Under the pieces are notes generated by a model that worked only from the letters and a program-made list of their open reading frames with translations, did no database searches and was not told the DNA's origin. Source: Papio anubis (lineage: Eukaryota; Chordata; Mammalia; Primates; Cercopithecidae). Taken from it: a stretch of 64,000 bases of DNA. A program made the translations under genes and the position numbers. Shown in pieces: positions 32,786 through 44,055 of this stretch (within the stretch, counting starts at the first letter, position 1; the number at the start of each line of letters is the position of its first letter). Where the stretch lies: positions 59,624,879-59,688,878 of the forward strand of contig NC_044990.1 of assembly GCF_008728515.1 (NCBI RefSeq), given 5' to 3'.

Positions 32786-34546
32786 CCTTTGTAATTCATG
32801 GTCTTAGCATCCACACTAACCTGATTTTATATTCATAAAAATAGAAATATTTGATAACAAATTATTAAGTATAAAAACAGATGATAAAACTATGATTTAC
32901 ACACTTATTTTACCATAACAACATATTCATACAATGTACATATGTATTATTTATAATATATTCATTTTATGCATACATGAGGTATGTATTATTTATCTCT
33001 ATATTCTATTTTTAAAAAATAAGTATGTATAAAATTAAATTCTGTTGAATTTTCTTTTGAAATTTAATATGTTAAAGTTATGTTTTATGTTTTTACTTAC
33101 ATAAAACTTTTGCAAGAAGGAATGTATTCAAATAATATTTTTAAAAACCTAAGAGAAATGAGTAGTTCTTATAGACTGAGTTAATGTTAACAAATACAGT
33201 TTCTGAGAAAATATTTTAGAAATAAACCTTGAAAAAAACTATAGTCTTAAGTTTAAAAACTAATGAGAGGTAATTATTAAAAGTAATCTTGAATACTTAA
33301 CATTAAGTTTTTTAATCTTTTTGGAAGCCTACTTAAAACTCACTTTATGATAATGAGTTACACGATAAGTATGCAATTTATTGTAATTGGTATTCTAGAT
33401 TTTTCAAAATATCTGCCATTTGTTTCTAAATGAATGATATCTAACTACTGTTTTACATTATCTAAATAACTTGGATTAATAACTCTTTTACTGAAAGTTT
33501 CTCCATATGAACTTTGCCAGTGAAACTATCATTTTTCTCTTTCTTCATAATAAAGCCCACTGGCTCCGACCATTTATTCTATACCATTATTTTCCTAACT
33601 TTAGTTTTCTCGGTGGATATTTTAACCCTAATTTGCTAAGGTATCTCTGAATAGCTGACATATATAACTGAACCCAGCACTTCTACAAAGTCTCTCTTCT
33701 GTATTTCTGTAATATCTTAGCATAATATTTTAGTACTTACATGTTTACAGGTCTTCTTCCCTCAATTACAATAAGAAACAAAAGAAAAAACATTGCGCTC
33801 TAGTCGACACTATAGGAGAAACTCCTGGTACATAGTTGGACTTTATAAATATTTCATAAATTATTTCTAAAACAAATGACATATCTTAATATAACACAAT
33901 ACTTTATTTTATATGTTACCTTTCATTAGATTGGAAAGTACAATTTCTTTCAGCAAGAAAATGTGTGGCACATACCAACATTATTTATGTTGACCTCACC
34001 TTTATTTCTGACAGAATACCTTCAGTCACTTCTTTCCTACCAAAGTTCATGCATCATCATGTAGGCATTCTTTCACTGCCATGCACCATTTCCAAATCAC
34101 CACTTTTCAACTATATATATTATTTTGAAAAATGTCTTTCTTTTAATCATTACTCTCAATTCATAACATTGCAATGATACCTATTAAATCATAATCATGT
34201 CTCTATGTCAGAATTTCCAGATTACTTTGTTATTTTAATTAGGAGCAGTGTTAAATAAATCAGCATAGGCAAATCAGCAACAAACATCTTCTGTGTCAAC
34301 ATCCCCATGATATCACTTCTGAGAAATATTTTCTTATACAGGCTGGCTTACTTACCTTCCCAGTTATATGTTTCACTTGTAATAGAGCATTAGCCTCTCT
34401 CCTGTTCAAATACAAATTTGATTTAGTTGATGATTTTAATAAATTATATGTGTGGTTTGGTTTGATTTGGTTTTCTTATGAGGTGAGATATTTTTGCTAA
34501 AGAAATAATAAAATTCTTCTCTTGGATATCAATATATTATGTATTT
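32786..34546. other. Anonymous very A+T-rich DNA between direct repeats
   Basis: No gene recognised. Long A+T-rich stretches (for example 32820-33130). Confidence 0.5.
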
Positions 34547-34663
34547 GTTCAATTCCTTTGTCATCCATTTTGCCCAAGGGCAAAACGCTTCAACTATTAG
34601 AAAAATAATTGAAATACTTTCCCCAGGTAATTATTTTCCTCCCTTAAATTTCAAAGTCATCCA
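34547..34663 (+). repeat. Direct repeat copy 2 (117 bp)
   Basis: Gapless partner of 32669-32785, with more G and C in its middle (TGCCCAAGGGCAAAACGC) than copy 1. Confidence 0.8.
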
Positions 34664-35050
34664 AGATATATTCCACATAAAACTCATGAGAATTTTCATC
34701 AGATGTTTGATGATTCCCTTGATGAGACAATGTTTTACATAAATCACTTTTATCTGGTATAGTTTGAATCTTCAAATTCTATTGTGATTTCTTTTTTATT
34801 GATACGGTAATGGTTTTCCTTTTATTTGATTATCCTATTGATTCTTTCAGTAATTAAAAAAAATAATATAATGCAAACGGAATCAACTGCAAACATGAAA
34901 AACCATGGTTTTCTACTGATATTCTAATCTTAGCTGGTTTTAGACCTTGAACTCACCAGTTAAAGGGAATGTTGTGTGCCTTGAACATAGATTCTGCAAT
35001 GTCACTGAAAGAATATAAAATGAGCATTCCTCAAATCCTTTTCCTAGAAA
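34664..35050. other. Anonymous DNA
   Basis: No recognised repeat or gene. Confidence 0.5.
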
Positions 35051-36123
35051 TACCTACAGTCATTTGCCAACATAAATGTACACTGGGGAAAGTTATGAGG
35101 ATTGTTGGATACAGGGTGTGATCTGACACTTATAATCTAACATGTTATCATGATCCTTCAGTTAGAGTAATTCCATAAAGAACCAGTGATCAATGAAATC
35201 TTGACTCAAGTTGATCTCACAGTCATAGAATAATGTAAGGATCATAGATAAACCCTTAAGTTATTCCTCGTACTTGACAACAAAATTAGGATGGTTACAC
35301 CAAACAGCTGGCAGTACGCTTACAAGTTTACCTAATTTGTAGTGTAAGAACTTTTTTGGTAGCAAAGAACAAGTGGCAGTGCTTGAGAATTTCTCCTGTT
35401 GCTCCGTCAGCTACGACTGTATATCAGAAGTCATGCTATATATCTTTGGTAAAATATTAGAGATGATCAACGCCCTCACATACATAAAGGAGATAGGGTT
35501 TATTGTCCCACGGTATCTGCTTTTATCTTATTTTTGTGATTCCTGAGGGGAAAAGATGGAGTATAGTAGATTATTCTGCATCATCTTCTATTTGACCAAG
35601 TGGCAGGCTCAATTCCATTTGTTTTGCCAATGTGGCATCTTTATTGAAACAGATCCATGCAGTCTCTGGAGGCTGTTATGCAGCTTTTCATCTAGAGAAT
35701 GCATTTTTTTTCAAACCCCATTAGTAAATAGGATCAAAATCAATTTGCTTTTATGAAGGAAGAATAGCTATGCTTTATCACTTTCTTGTCCCTAAGCCAT
35801 ATCAATGTTCCTTCAGGTCACTGTCAACCTTGATCATCTTGACACAAAGAGCATCTTGCTAATACCATATACCCTGTCATACAGACAGTGCTACACAGAT
35901 AGAATGGTGGGATGGCCTATGAAAGGCTTAACTAAGTTTCCAGCTTTGGGATCAATTTATGTGGGATTGAGCCATTATCCCCTAGGAGGCATATATGCTT
36001 CGGTCAGATGCTAATATAGGTTACTTTGTCTCTAATATCTGGAATACTCATGTCTGGAAACAAAGGGTCAGCCCCTGTCACTCACTCTTAGTAGCCTAGT
36101 TGCCAATTGTATGCTTCTTGTTC

Positions 36124-36124
<1 letters not shown>

Positions 36125-36156
<32 letters not shown>

Positions 36157-36191
36157 GACAGAGAGGACAGAGAGAAAGAGAGAGAGAGAGA
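36125..36191 (+). repeat. TA then GA microsatellite
   Basis: (TA)5-6 followed by (GA)n with two GAGGACA interruptions, abutting a headless Alu fragment. It probably replaced the original Alu tail. Confidence 0.92.
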
Positions 36192-36313
36192 GCTGTTGCC
36201 CAGGCTGGAGTGCAGTGGCACAATTTTGGCTCATTGCTACTTCTGCCTCCTGGGTTTAAGCCATTCTTCTGCCTCAGCTTCCCACGTAACTGGGATTACA
36301 GGCATGCCCCACC
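36192..36313 (-). mobile_element. Truncated Alu, minus strand
   Basis: Only about 120 bases of antisense Alu ('TGTTGCCCAGGCTGGAGTGC' to 'TGGGATTACAGGCATG'). The poly-T and terminal segment are replaced by the GA repeat, and the other arm is missing. A 24-bp tandem duplication follows (36314-36361). Confidence 0.9.
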
Positions 36314-36614
36314 AATATTAGGTCCTCCTAGAGATCCAATATTAGGTCTTCTTGGAGATTTTTCTTCTTGAATTTAGTGCTGGAGGGTTCACACTGTCAA
36401 GGAAAACAAGAAGTGTTACAATGAACAGGAATCTGTGACTGTCATTTAGCCACTTTGGCTCGTTATTCCTGTGGATCAACAGGCATGGAAAGGAGTTAGT
36501 ATACTATCAGTGACATTGACACTGATTACGGTCAGAAGCTGGGGATGCTGATACAAATGAGTTAGGGAGGAGTATGCCTAAAACCTGTGACGTTCGCTGT
36601 GGCAAATCTTGTTT

Positions 36615-36941
36615 GTTTGTTTGTTTGCTTTTGTTGTTGTTGTTGTTGTTTTTGAGATGGAGTCTCACTCTGTCACCCGTCACCCAGGCTGGAGTGCAGT
36701 GGTGGTATCTCTGCTCATTTCAACCTCCGCCTCCTGGGTTCAAGCAATTCTCCTGCCTCAGCCTCCCAAGTAGCTGGGACTACAGGCGTGCACCAATAAG
36801 CTCGGCTAATTTTTGTATTTTTAGTAGAGATGGGGTTTCACCATGTTGTCCAGGATGGTCTCGATCTCTTGACCACATGATCCACCCACCTCGGCCTCCC
36901 AAAGTGCTGGCATTACAGGCGTGAGCCACCGTGTCCAGCCC
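36615..36941 (-). mobile_element. Alu SINE, minus strand, inside the ERVL remnant
   Basis: Full-length antisense Alu behind a (GTTT)n/(GTT)n head. TSD: CAAATCTTGTTT (36603-36614) and CAAACCCTGTTT (36942-36953). It contains a 7-bp tandem duplication, TCACCCGTCACCCAG, in the left arm. Confidence 0.95.
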
Positions 36942-37136
36942 CAAACCCTGTTTTATAATACTAGTAATAACTGTGAATGTACAATTGCACCAAATTTAAA
37001 CTAACCAAAACAATTAAGGGATAAAGGCCTGGTTTGCCCTTACCAGGCAAGCAACCTGGACCAACTGAACTGCTGAATGAGGGTAAAGGAGTTCTAGAAC
37101 AGATGGTTGAGGAGAAAAATGATGGAATACCTATTA

Positions 37137-37505
37137 TGGAACATGGATGTGAGACATGATGTCAAACGAAATCATTTTGGAACTTTAAGTTTTAATATCT
37201 GCCCTATTGGATTTCAGACTTGCATGGGTACTCTAGCTCCTTTGTTTTGGGAAATTTCTCTCATTTGGAATGGGTGTATTTGCCCAACGCCTGTACCCTC
37301 ATCGCATCTAGGAAGTATATAACTAACTTGCTTTTACTTTTGCAGGCTCATAGGCTGAAGGGACTTGCCTTGTCTCAAATGAGACCTTGGACTTGGACTT
37401 CTGGGTTAATGCTGGAATGAGTTGAAACTTTGGGGGACTGTTGGAAAGGCATAATTGTGTTTTAAAATGTAAGGACATGAGATTTGGGAGAGGTCAGGGG
37501 CAGAA
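37137..37505 (+). mobile_element. MaLR internal 3' end, sense
   Basis: 'GATGTGAGACATGATGTCAA', 'GGATTTCAGACTTGCATGGG' and 'GCCCAACGCCTGTACCCTC' mirror the antisense internal region at 25640-25990. Only the last third of an internal region is present, directly after ERVL-like pol sequence. Confidence 0.85.
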
Positions 37506-37877
37506 TAATATGGTTTGACTGTGTCACCACCCAAATCTCATCCTGAATTATAGTTCACATATGTGGTGGGAGGGACCCAGTGGGAGGTAATTGAATCATG
37601 GAGGCAGTTTCTCCCATGCTACTTTCATGATACTAAGTAAGTTCTCATGAAAACTGATGGTTTTATAAGGGGCTTCCCCCGTTGCTCAGCTCTCTTTTTT
37701 CTCCCTCCTGCTGCCATGTGAAGATGGACGTGTTTGCTTCCCCTTCTACCATAATTGTAAGTTTCCTAAGGCCTCCCCAGCCATGCTGAACTATGAGTCA
37801 ATTAAACCTCATTCCTTTATAAATTACCCAGTCTAGTGTATGGCTTTCTTATTAGCAGTGTGAGAACAAACTAATAA
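37506..37877 (+). mobile_element. MaLR LTR (MST/THE1-type), 3' LTR
   Basis: Starts TAATATGGTTTGACTGTGTC (expected TGATATGG) and ends GAGAACAAACTAATA. Contains 'GGGAGGTAATTGAATCATGG' and 'AAATTACCCAGTCTAGTGTA'. Confidence 0.9.
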
Positions 37878-37879
37878 AA

Positions 37880-39259
37880 TTGGCTACAGCAGTGGGAACT
37901 ATAACTTACGGAAAGAGACTCTGAGATTAAATGTATTTGCATTTAGGGTCTCAGAAAAGTAGTGTAGACTGAGTTTTCACGAAAGCAGAGGCCCATATTG
38001 CAGAACGGGATATTGGAAGAGGATAAGAATAATTTGGTCTTGTCAGTGTAGACTACATCAGTTACTCTTAGATACCACTTTAGGTTCTCTTGCACTGGGA
38101 CACAGCATATTGTGTCATCCTTGCTACCATAGAGAATGGCCTCCTGTGTGCACAACCACCACATTTTGTCTCTTGCCCATGCTCTACACCATTCAACTGC
38201 AATGCTAGGTTTTCTCTTTGGCACAGAGTCCTAAGATGCCATCAAATTTGCATTGTGCTCATGTGTGTGCAACCAAAAAGTGCAGGTTAATATCTTACAG
38301 GGAAAAGCCTTTGATCAATGTAATACTGGAAGCAAAAGATAAATTATTTCTTCTTTCTTCATGTGGAGGAATTTCCAGAAATTAATATAGTTTCCCAGAT
38401 AAGATTTCTGAGAAGCCGAGTAATAAATTATACAAGATAAAAAATGGTAGCTAATTCAATATGCACCTCTAAAATTGTTCTCCTTTCTCAATCTCATTAC
38501 CTTTTTAAATCAATACTGTATTCTTGGGTTTGTACCTTTTCATCAAATATTAACGCACAATATTTTTCTCAGATTATATTTCCTAGGGCACCCATGCTAA
38601 GACAAATGTAAATAAGTGGACCAGTTCTGTTACTGAATAAATGTCTATCTTACATACATTTTTAGGCAAATTTTGGATACCCTTACTCTCTGCCTCCTTT
38701 TCCCCTTTCTAAGTTACTTAATGTAACTACAACCCTAGCTATCTTCTTCGTAAAAATTTCATCTATTCTTTAAGGCCCTAAAGGATTCCTGTTCTAATTG
38801 CTTGTATTACTATTTTATAATGTTTTTCAAGATGAATTTTTAAAATTTTATAAATTGTGTTCATATGCTATGTTTCTAACAATATTTTAAGTTTATTCAT
38901 GCCAAAGATTGTGTCTATTTTATCTTTCTAGTACTCATCATGCCTATTACAGTCTTGTAATAAAGCAGTATAAATGTTTACTTTGATGGTAATTTATGTT
39001 TTCTTCTCTGTGGTAGTTTTTATTTTTTTTCTCTCTCTACACCTCCTTTTAATAAGTAGCCACGACTCTGATGCTCTCATACCCCACAAATGTTAATGTT
39101 TCAAGGTTTAAGTCTTTGTACAAACTACCTTCTTACATTTTTCTTCTTAAATTCTCATTTTGTGGGACATTAGTCACAAAAAAAAATGAGGGTTTTTTTT
39201 TTTTTTTTGGAACACCTTTTAGAATAGCAGCTAGAGGATGGTTTATTGCCTTAAATATT
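37880..39259. other. Anonymous DNA
   Basis: No repeat named. The antisense 93-codon open frame (37943-38224) has no family signature that I recognise. A T run lies at 39193-39208. Confidence 0.5.
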
Positions 39260-39560
39260 TTTTCTTGAGAGATTATTGAGATCAGATGGGTTTGCTGATA
39301 TCATTGACTCATGCCCTGTTGCATACTTGCATCCTCAAAGGGTAGTAAAGTCTCAGAGGGAGAATGGTTACATAATGCATCCAGGAATACTGGACATTAA
39401 GCTTCAGGGACAATGTAATCCATCAAACATTTTGTGCTTTAATTGCCTCACTGAAGCAGTACCTTCTGAATTATTACACAGGCCTCAGCGGGGGCAAAGG
39501 AGATCGAATAATGAAGTAATATTAAGTTTTCCAGCAAGCATACAAAACCGCAGTTCAAAG
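39260..39560. promoter_or_regulatory. Candidate conserved non-coding block
   Basis: A repeat-free, well-mixed 300 bases with homeobox-like words (CTTTAATTGCC, GAATTATTACAC), CpGs (CTCAGCGGGGGC, GATCGAATAATG) and few homopolymers, unlike its neighbourhood. A 95-codon open frame covers it but has no recognisable protein. A conservation test is needed before calling it regulatory. Confidence 0.25.
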
Positions 39561-40675
39561 TGAAGTTTTATTAGATTAAATAAAAAAATTATAATTTAAA
39601 ATTTCTTTTTTCCTCTAGCTTGTGGACTAGGATTCATGGCCATCAGACTCAAAATAAGCAATGAATTCAATTGATCATACGTCCCAGATATCTGAGTGAA
39701 GAGTCATTCTCCTGCCTTTTTTTTTCCTCCCTTGAGGTTATTCTCTTTAGCAGCATTAACGAAGTATTTGTTTGCTCCTAGGCTCTGAATAACATGAAGT
39801 CTTTTCAGTCATCCCCTTTAAGCACCAAGATCTTCTTTCTTCCTTAAAATGTGCATTTACTTTTACCCTTGAGTTTTCTATTATCTTCGTATTTGGTTGG
39901 GTCATGTAAGTCTATTTGTCATAGCTATAAATGAAATCTTGATTAGTTAAGACCATTTTCCAGCCTCCACAGTCCCTATGAATAGGACTTTAAAAGCCAG
40001 TCAAAAGCAATCATGTAGCTTTTTTTTTTCTTTCTTTCTTTTTTAATCACTTCTCTTTATTGGTTATTTAACTAGCCCAGTCTCTTATTTTTCAGTACCA
40101 GTATAATTACTTCTTAAAGCATATAAAACCAGATGGCTAATGTGGACACAGAGAATGCTTTCAACTTACCAGCATTTACAATGTTTCATTCAAGATAATA
40201 CAACAAATTATTTTAGTTGATACATTTTATTTTAATTCATTGTTTTCAAATGGGTATTTTTGTTTTGTTCTGTTTTTCTCCTTTTGAGACAGAATGGATT
40301 ATTAGTCTCTGGGATTTGCTCTAAGTGTTTATTATTTAAATTTAGAAATCGAAGGAATCAAAAAGTAAAGTGTCTTTTTTTGAGATTGAAAATTGGAAAT
40401 CCACGTGATGTTAAACTTTCATTCTTTATATGGAAACACTGTATTGCCAAAATACTTACAGGTCCATTTCTATCAGGAATTTTGATTCTTATTAAAATTA
40501 TTAAACTATTCGTTTGATATTTCTTCTGGGTTTTTAAAATCTGTGTTCGTATCTGTTAAATATATTTTAAAGTTTTTGAGAACTCAGGCTATGAGGGTGA
40601 TGGCAGGTCTTAGGAGGTATGCAAGTTCACGTGTCATCATTGGGAAAGACGAAAACTAGCATCATGCAAGTAATT
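39561..40675. other. Anonymous DNA
   Basis: No gene recognised. A T-rich TTTC run lies at 40020-40043. Confidence 0.5.
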
Positions 40676-41232
40676 TGCATCAGTTACCTCTTTCTGCATG
40701 ACATATTATCCTAAAATTTTACAACGTAAAGTAACAGACATTTATTATACCATAGTTTCTGTGTATCAGTGGACAAACCTCAGCTGACTGAATATCTATG
40801 TCTCAAGTTCTCATACAGGGTTGTGGTTAAGCTTGCAGCCAAGGCTGCAGTCTCTTCTGAACACTTGGCTAGGACAGGATCCACCTCCAGGACTTACTTA
40901 CATGATTTTTAGTATTGACCTCTTGTGAACTGTTAAACTGAGGGCCTCTTTTTCTCTCTGGCTATTGGACAAAGCCTCTTACAGTCCTTGCCACAAGGGC
41001 CTACCTATAGGGCAGCTCAGAACATGGCAGCTGGCTTCCCCTGAAGAAAGTCTGTGTGAGAAAGAGAAAGGGTACTAAGAAGTATAGTCTTTCTGTAACC
41101 TAACCTCATTAGGAACATCCCAAACTTCTGGCACATTCCATTCATTAGAAGTGATTAATAAATCCAGCCCATACTCAAGGAGAAAGGATTAGAATGCGGC
41201 AAGGATCATTGAAAGTAGTCATAGAGGTCCCT
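40676..41232 (-). mobile_element. MLT1C/D-type LTR, antisense
   Basis: 'CAGACATTTATTATACCATA', 'GTTTCTGTGTATCAG', 'GCTGCAGTCTCTTCTGAA', 'AACATGGCAGCTGGCTTCCC', 'CATTCCATTCATTAGAAGTG' and 'GGCAAGGATCATTGAAAG' follow the antisense order of an MLT1 LTR end to end. Confidence 0.82.
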
Positions 41233-41234
41233 AC

Positions 41235-43073
41235 ACGTAACTATTGGTCAGCTCTTGTGGATATATGCAATAACACAAATAATAAAATAAAATTAAAGCA
41301 AGAAAGGTGCATATTTTTAAAAATAATACATTATTTAACCTCCAGACACAACACTATCTCAACTACAAATTCTTGTTATCCTGTGAGAACAAATTCTTGC
41401 TATCTGGAGTTAGGAAAGCATAAGTGAAAAGAATATAAGTGCTGTAAATATTTGACATTTACAAAAGTTGTGAAGTGAATATGTGGATTGTGAAGTCGTG
41501 GTTCAATTTGACTAGAGTACCTCTAAAGGGAGACAAAAACCTACCTCTGACATATTTGCATATCTGGTATTCTATGATCTGTTCCCATACAGACTCAATA
41601 GCAAAATAATGAACCTATCTGCATTGTTATTTTTAGGTTTGAAAATCGTTTATCCTTTGCTAATTAACCATTGAAATATAGCTTCTGGAGACTATAAATA
41701 ATTATGAACATCTTTAACAAATACCATTGCAAATTTCACATAAGAGATGTTGTCAAACTTTGCTGAGTGATTTACCGAAGGGATCCCCACGGAGTTTCTT
41801 ATAATGGATCTTCTAATACTTCAGTTTATCTCAATGCAACTCTTCATGTAAAATAATTATTATAAGCCTTTTTTCCATATAATAAAGTCATATTTAGGTT
41901 TTTCTGATTTTCCTATAGTTAAATAGTTATTTATTCTGTGGAAAATGTGGGGCTATAGCCTGATTCTGAATGATAATTTGAACATAAAATTGGCTAAATA
42001 AATATTTTTTTCTGAACCATTAGACAGCTTCCAACTATTTAAATGAATGTTGATGCATTTACAATAAGGAAAACAAATATTTTTAAAAAAATTATTATTA
42101 TACTCATTGTAAGAGCATACACTCAAATCTAACCAATAATACCATAGCCAAATTATCTCTGCCCTAAAATGTTTGTTCCCTGTCTCTTACATGATTTTGT
42201 TAATTGGTATTTGCTCTATGCCCAGAATCTCCAAGTTCTGTTATTTTCTGTGTAAATGAGCCGTGGTGAATTAGGTGGTTTTCGTCTTTGGTAGCCCTTT
42301 ATCTGTCTACACTCATAGAGACATGAGTAGTCTCTTAAAAGATGTTTGAATATCTTTATTAAGGGCCAAAGTAAACATCGTTTTATATTTATTTATCAAT
42401 ATTTGCTGAATAGAATTTTAAGAAATCCTGACAACATTGGGGATTTTTTGGTATCTGAATGCAATTATTTTGGCATAGGGATTTTTTCTTTGGTTTAAAT
42501 ACTATAAATTTATTTAGAACATAAAATCATAATAGAAAATATGAGATTTTAATATAAAATCATAATCTATAATATGTTTGTTATCAGGAAGCGATTTTCA
42601 GTCATGTTCACATTGCTTAACCTGGGAGCATATCTTTTTAATCACATATATTCTACCTTTTCAGTTGTGGAGGAAGGATCTTGAAGACCCTGCACCTTGT
42701 CCTTAGGCTAACTTAAGGATATGGCGTAAACACTAAATTATTTGCTTCCTACACTCATTGCCCAGCCATTCATCTTTTCTTCTCCCCTGCTGACCTTCAG
42801 GACCATTAATGCTTCAAGATCTGATGTGAGTTATGAGTTCCTAATTTATGTTCTGTGAACTCAATATATTCTAAGAAAAGAGGAGTAATCCTGTGACTCA
42901 TTCTTTGTAAAATTTCAAAACCAATTCAAGAACAAACAAAACATTGCCAACGTTCTCTGAAATATGAAAAACTTGGGGATGATTAAGACTTCTTTTCTGT
43001 ACATGTCATATTTGCTCTTTTATTGACTTACGTATCAATACCCATGGCAGCTGGAAGTCACTCAGTTTGGACT
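41235..43073. other. Anonymous A+T-rich DNA
   Basis: No gene or repeat recognised by eye. Confidence 0.5.
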
Positions 43074-43090
43074 AAAAGATAAAATTGGTG

Positions 43091-43391
43091 GCCGGGCGCG
43101 GTGGCTTACGCCTGTAATCCTAGCACTTTGGGAGGCCAAGGCGGGCTGATCACGAGGTCAGGAGATCGAGACCATCCTGGCTAACACAGTGAAACCCCGT
43201 CTCTACTAAAAAAAAAAAAAAAAAAAGTTAGCGGGGCATGGTGGCGGGCGCCTGTAGTCCCAGCTACTCAGGAGGCTGAGGCAGGAGAATGGCGTGAACC
43301 TGGGAGGCAGAGCTTGCAGTGAGCCGAGATCGTGCCACTGCACTCCAGCCTGGGCGACAGAGCAAGACTCCGTCTAAAAACAAACAAACAA
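43091..43391 (+). mobile_element. Young AluY SINE with perfect 17-bp TSD
   Basis: Starts GGCCGGGCGCGGTGGCTTAC. Identical flanks AAAAGATAAAATTGGTG lie at 43074-43090 and 43392-43408. The central A-rich linker has expanded to about 19 A. It keeps many CpGs, so it is young. Confidence 0.98.
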
Positions 43392-43408
43392 AAAAGATAA
43401 AATTGGTG

Positions 43409-43685
43409 TGAGAAATAAACTCCATCTACTGTACAGGCACCTTTGAAGAAGTTGGGGTTTCCATTGTGAATCCAAACCAACAAATCCAGCCTTCAGAATT
43501 CTCTGGCAGGTTTGTTTTCAGTGATTATGCATATTCTGATGACATAATTGCCGCCAGCCTTCCTCTCCATAGCACAGACAAAGCTTTCAGACTTTACCTA
43601 TTCCTATTCTTAGATATTCTTTGGTCTTCTGTCAGGAAAAAATGTCAAAAACATCTCTACACTAACTTTTAATAGGTACTGCCTC
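43409..43685. other. Anonymous DNA
   Basis: Nothing recognised. Confidence 0.5.
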
Positions 43686-43689
43686 ATGA

Positions 43690-44055
43690 GAATACTTCAA
43701 TTTCAGGATAAGATACCAGGAGTTGGGCGAGAGTGCTAAAGCATGTACGTTACAAGGCAAAATGGCGATCTTAACAGGTACATGCTCTTCCGCTAGGAAC
43801 ACTCATTGGTAAGGGAAAAACACCTCAAATGAGCATGCGCAAAACTTCAGCAAACACGCACATGAAGCCCCTCCCAAGTGCTGGAGGCCCCTGAACTTGC
43901 GGACAGCCTGACAGCCCACTCTTGCTCTAAAGCTTGCCTTGGTCTCTCACTCGCCTTATGCCTTTTGGACAAACTCTTTCCTTTGAGGAGGCAGGAATCA
44001 AGTTGCTGCAGGCCTGTATGGATTCGCCATGCCAACATACTTTGGTAGTGATGTT
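43690..44055. mobile_element. Candidate LTR fragment
   Basis: Richer in G+C and CpG than its surroundings. 'AAAATGGCGATCTTAACAGG', 'GCATGCGCAAAACTTCAGC', 'GAATCAAGTTGCTGCAGGCC' and 'ATACTTTGGTAG' have the look of an ERV LTR, but I cannot assign a family. A CpG-rich regulatory element is the alternative. Confidence 0.35.

Larger units (their letters stand above)
35055..37136 (+). mobile_element. Decayed ERVL-class internal region (pol, integrase to dUTPase part)
   Basis: Nucleotide order follows ERVL/HERVL-type pol. 'GGCAGGCTCAATTCCATTTG' and 'CAATGTGGCATCTTTATTGA' (35602-35645) fit the integrase N-terminal part. 'GACAGTGCTACACAGATAGA' with 'GGTGGGATGGCC' (35883-35917) and 'CTAGGAGGCATATATGCTTC' fit the integrase core side. 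'CCACTTTGGCTC' and 'GATCAACAGGCATGG' (36450-36490) fit the dUTPase part, and 'CTGCTGAATGAGGGTAAAGG' (37070-37089) fits the 3' end. Many stops and indels; no functional frame. A GA microsatellite and two Alus interrupt it. The 5' limit is uncertain. Confidence 0.65.

Noticed and set aside
36574..36924. 116-codon frame with a leucine run
   Set aside because: Translation of the GTT-rich Alu head and antisense Alu. The 'SSWDYR' motif is the usual Alu shadow, as in many other frames here.
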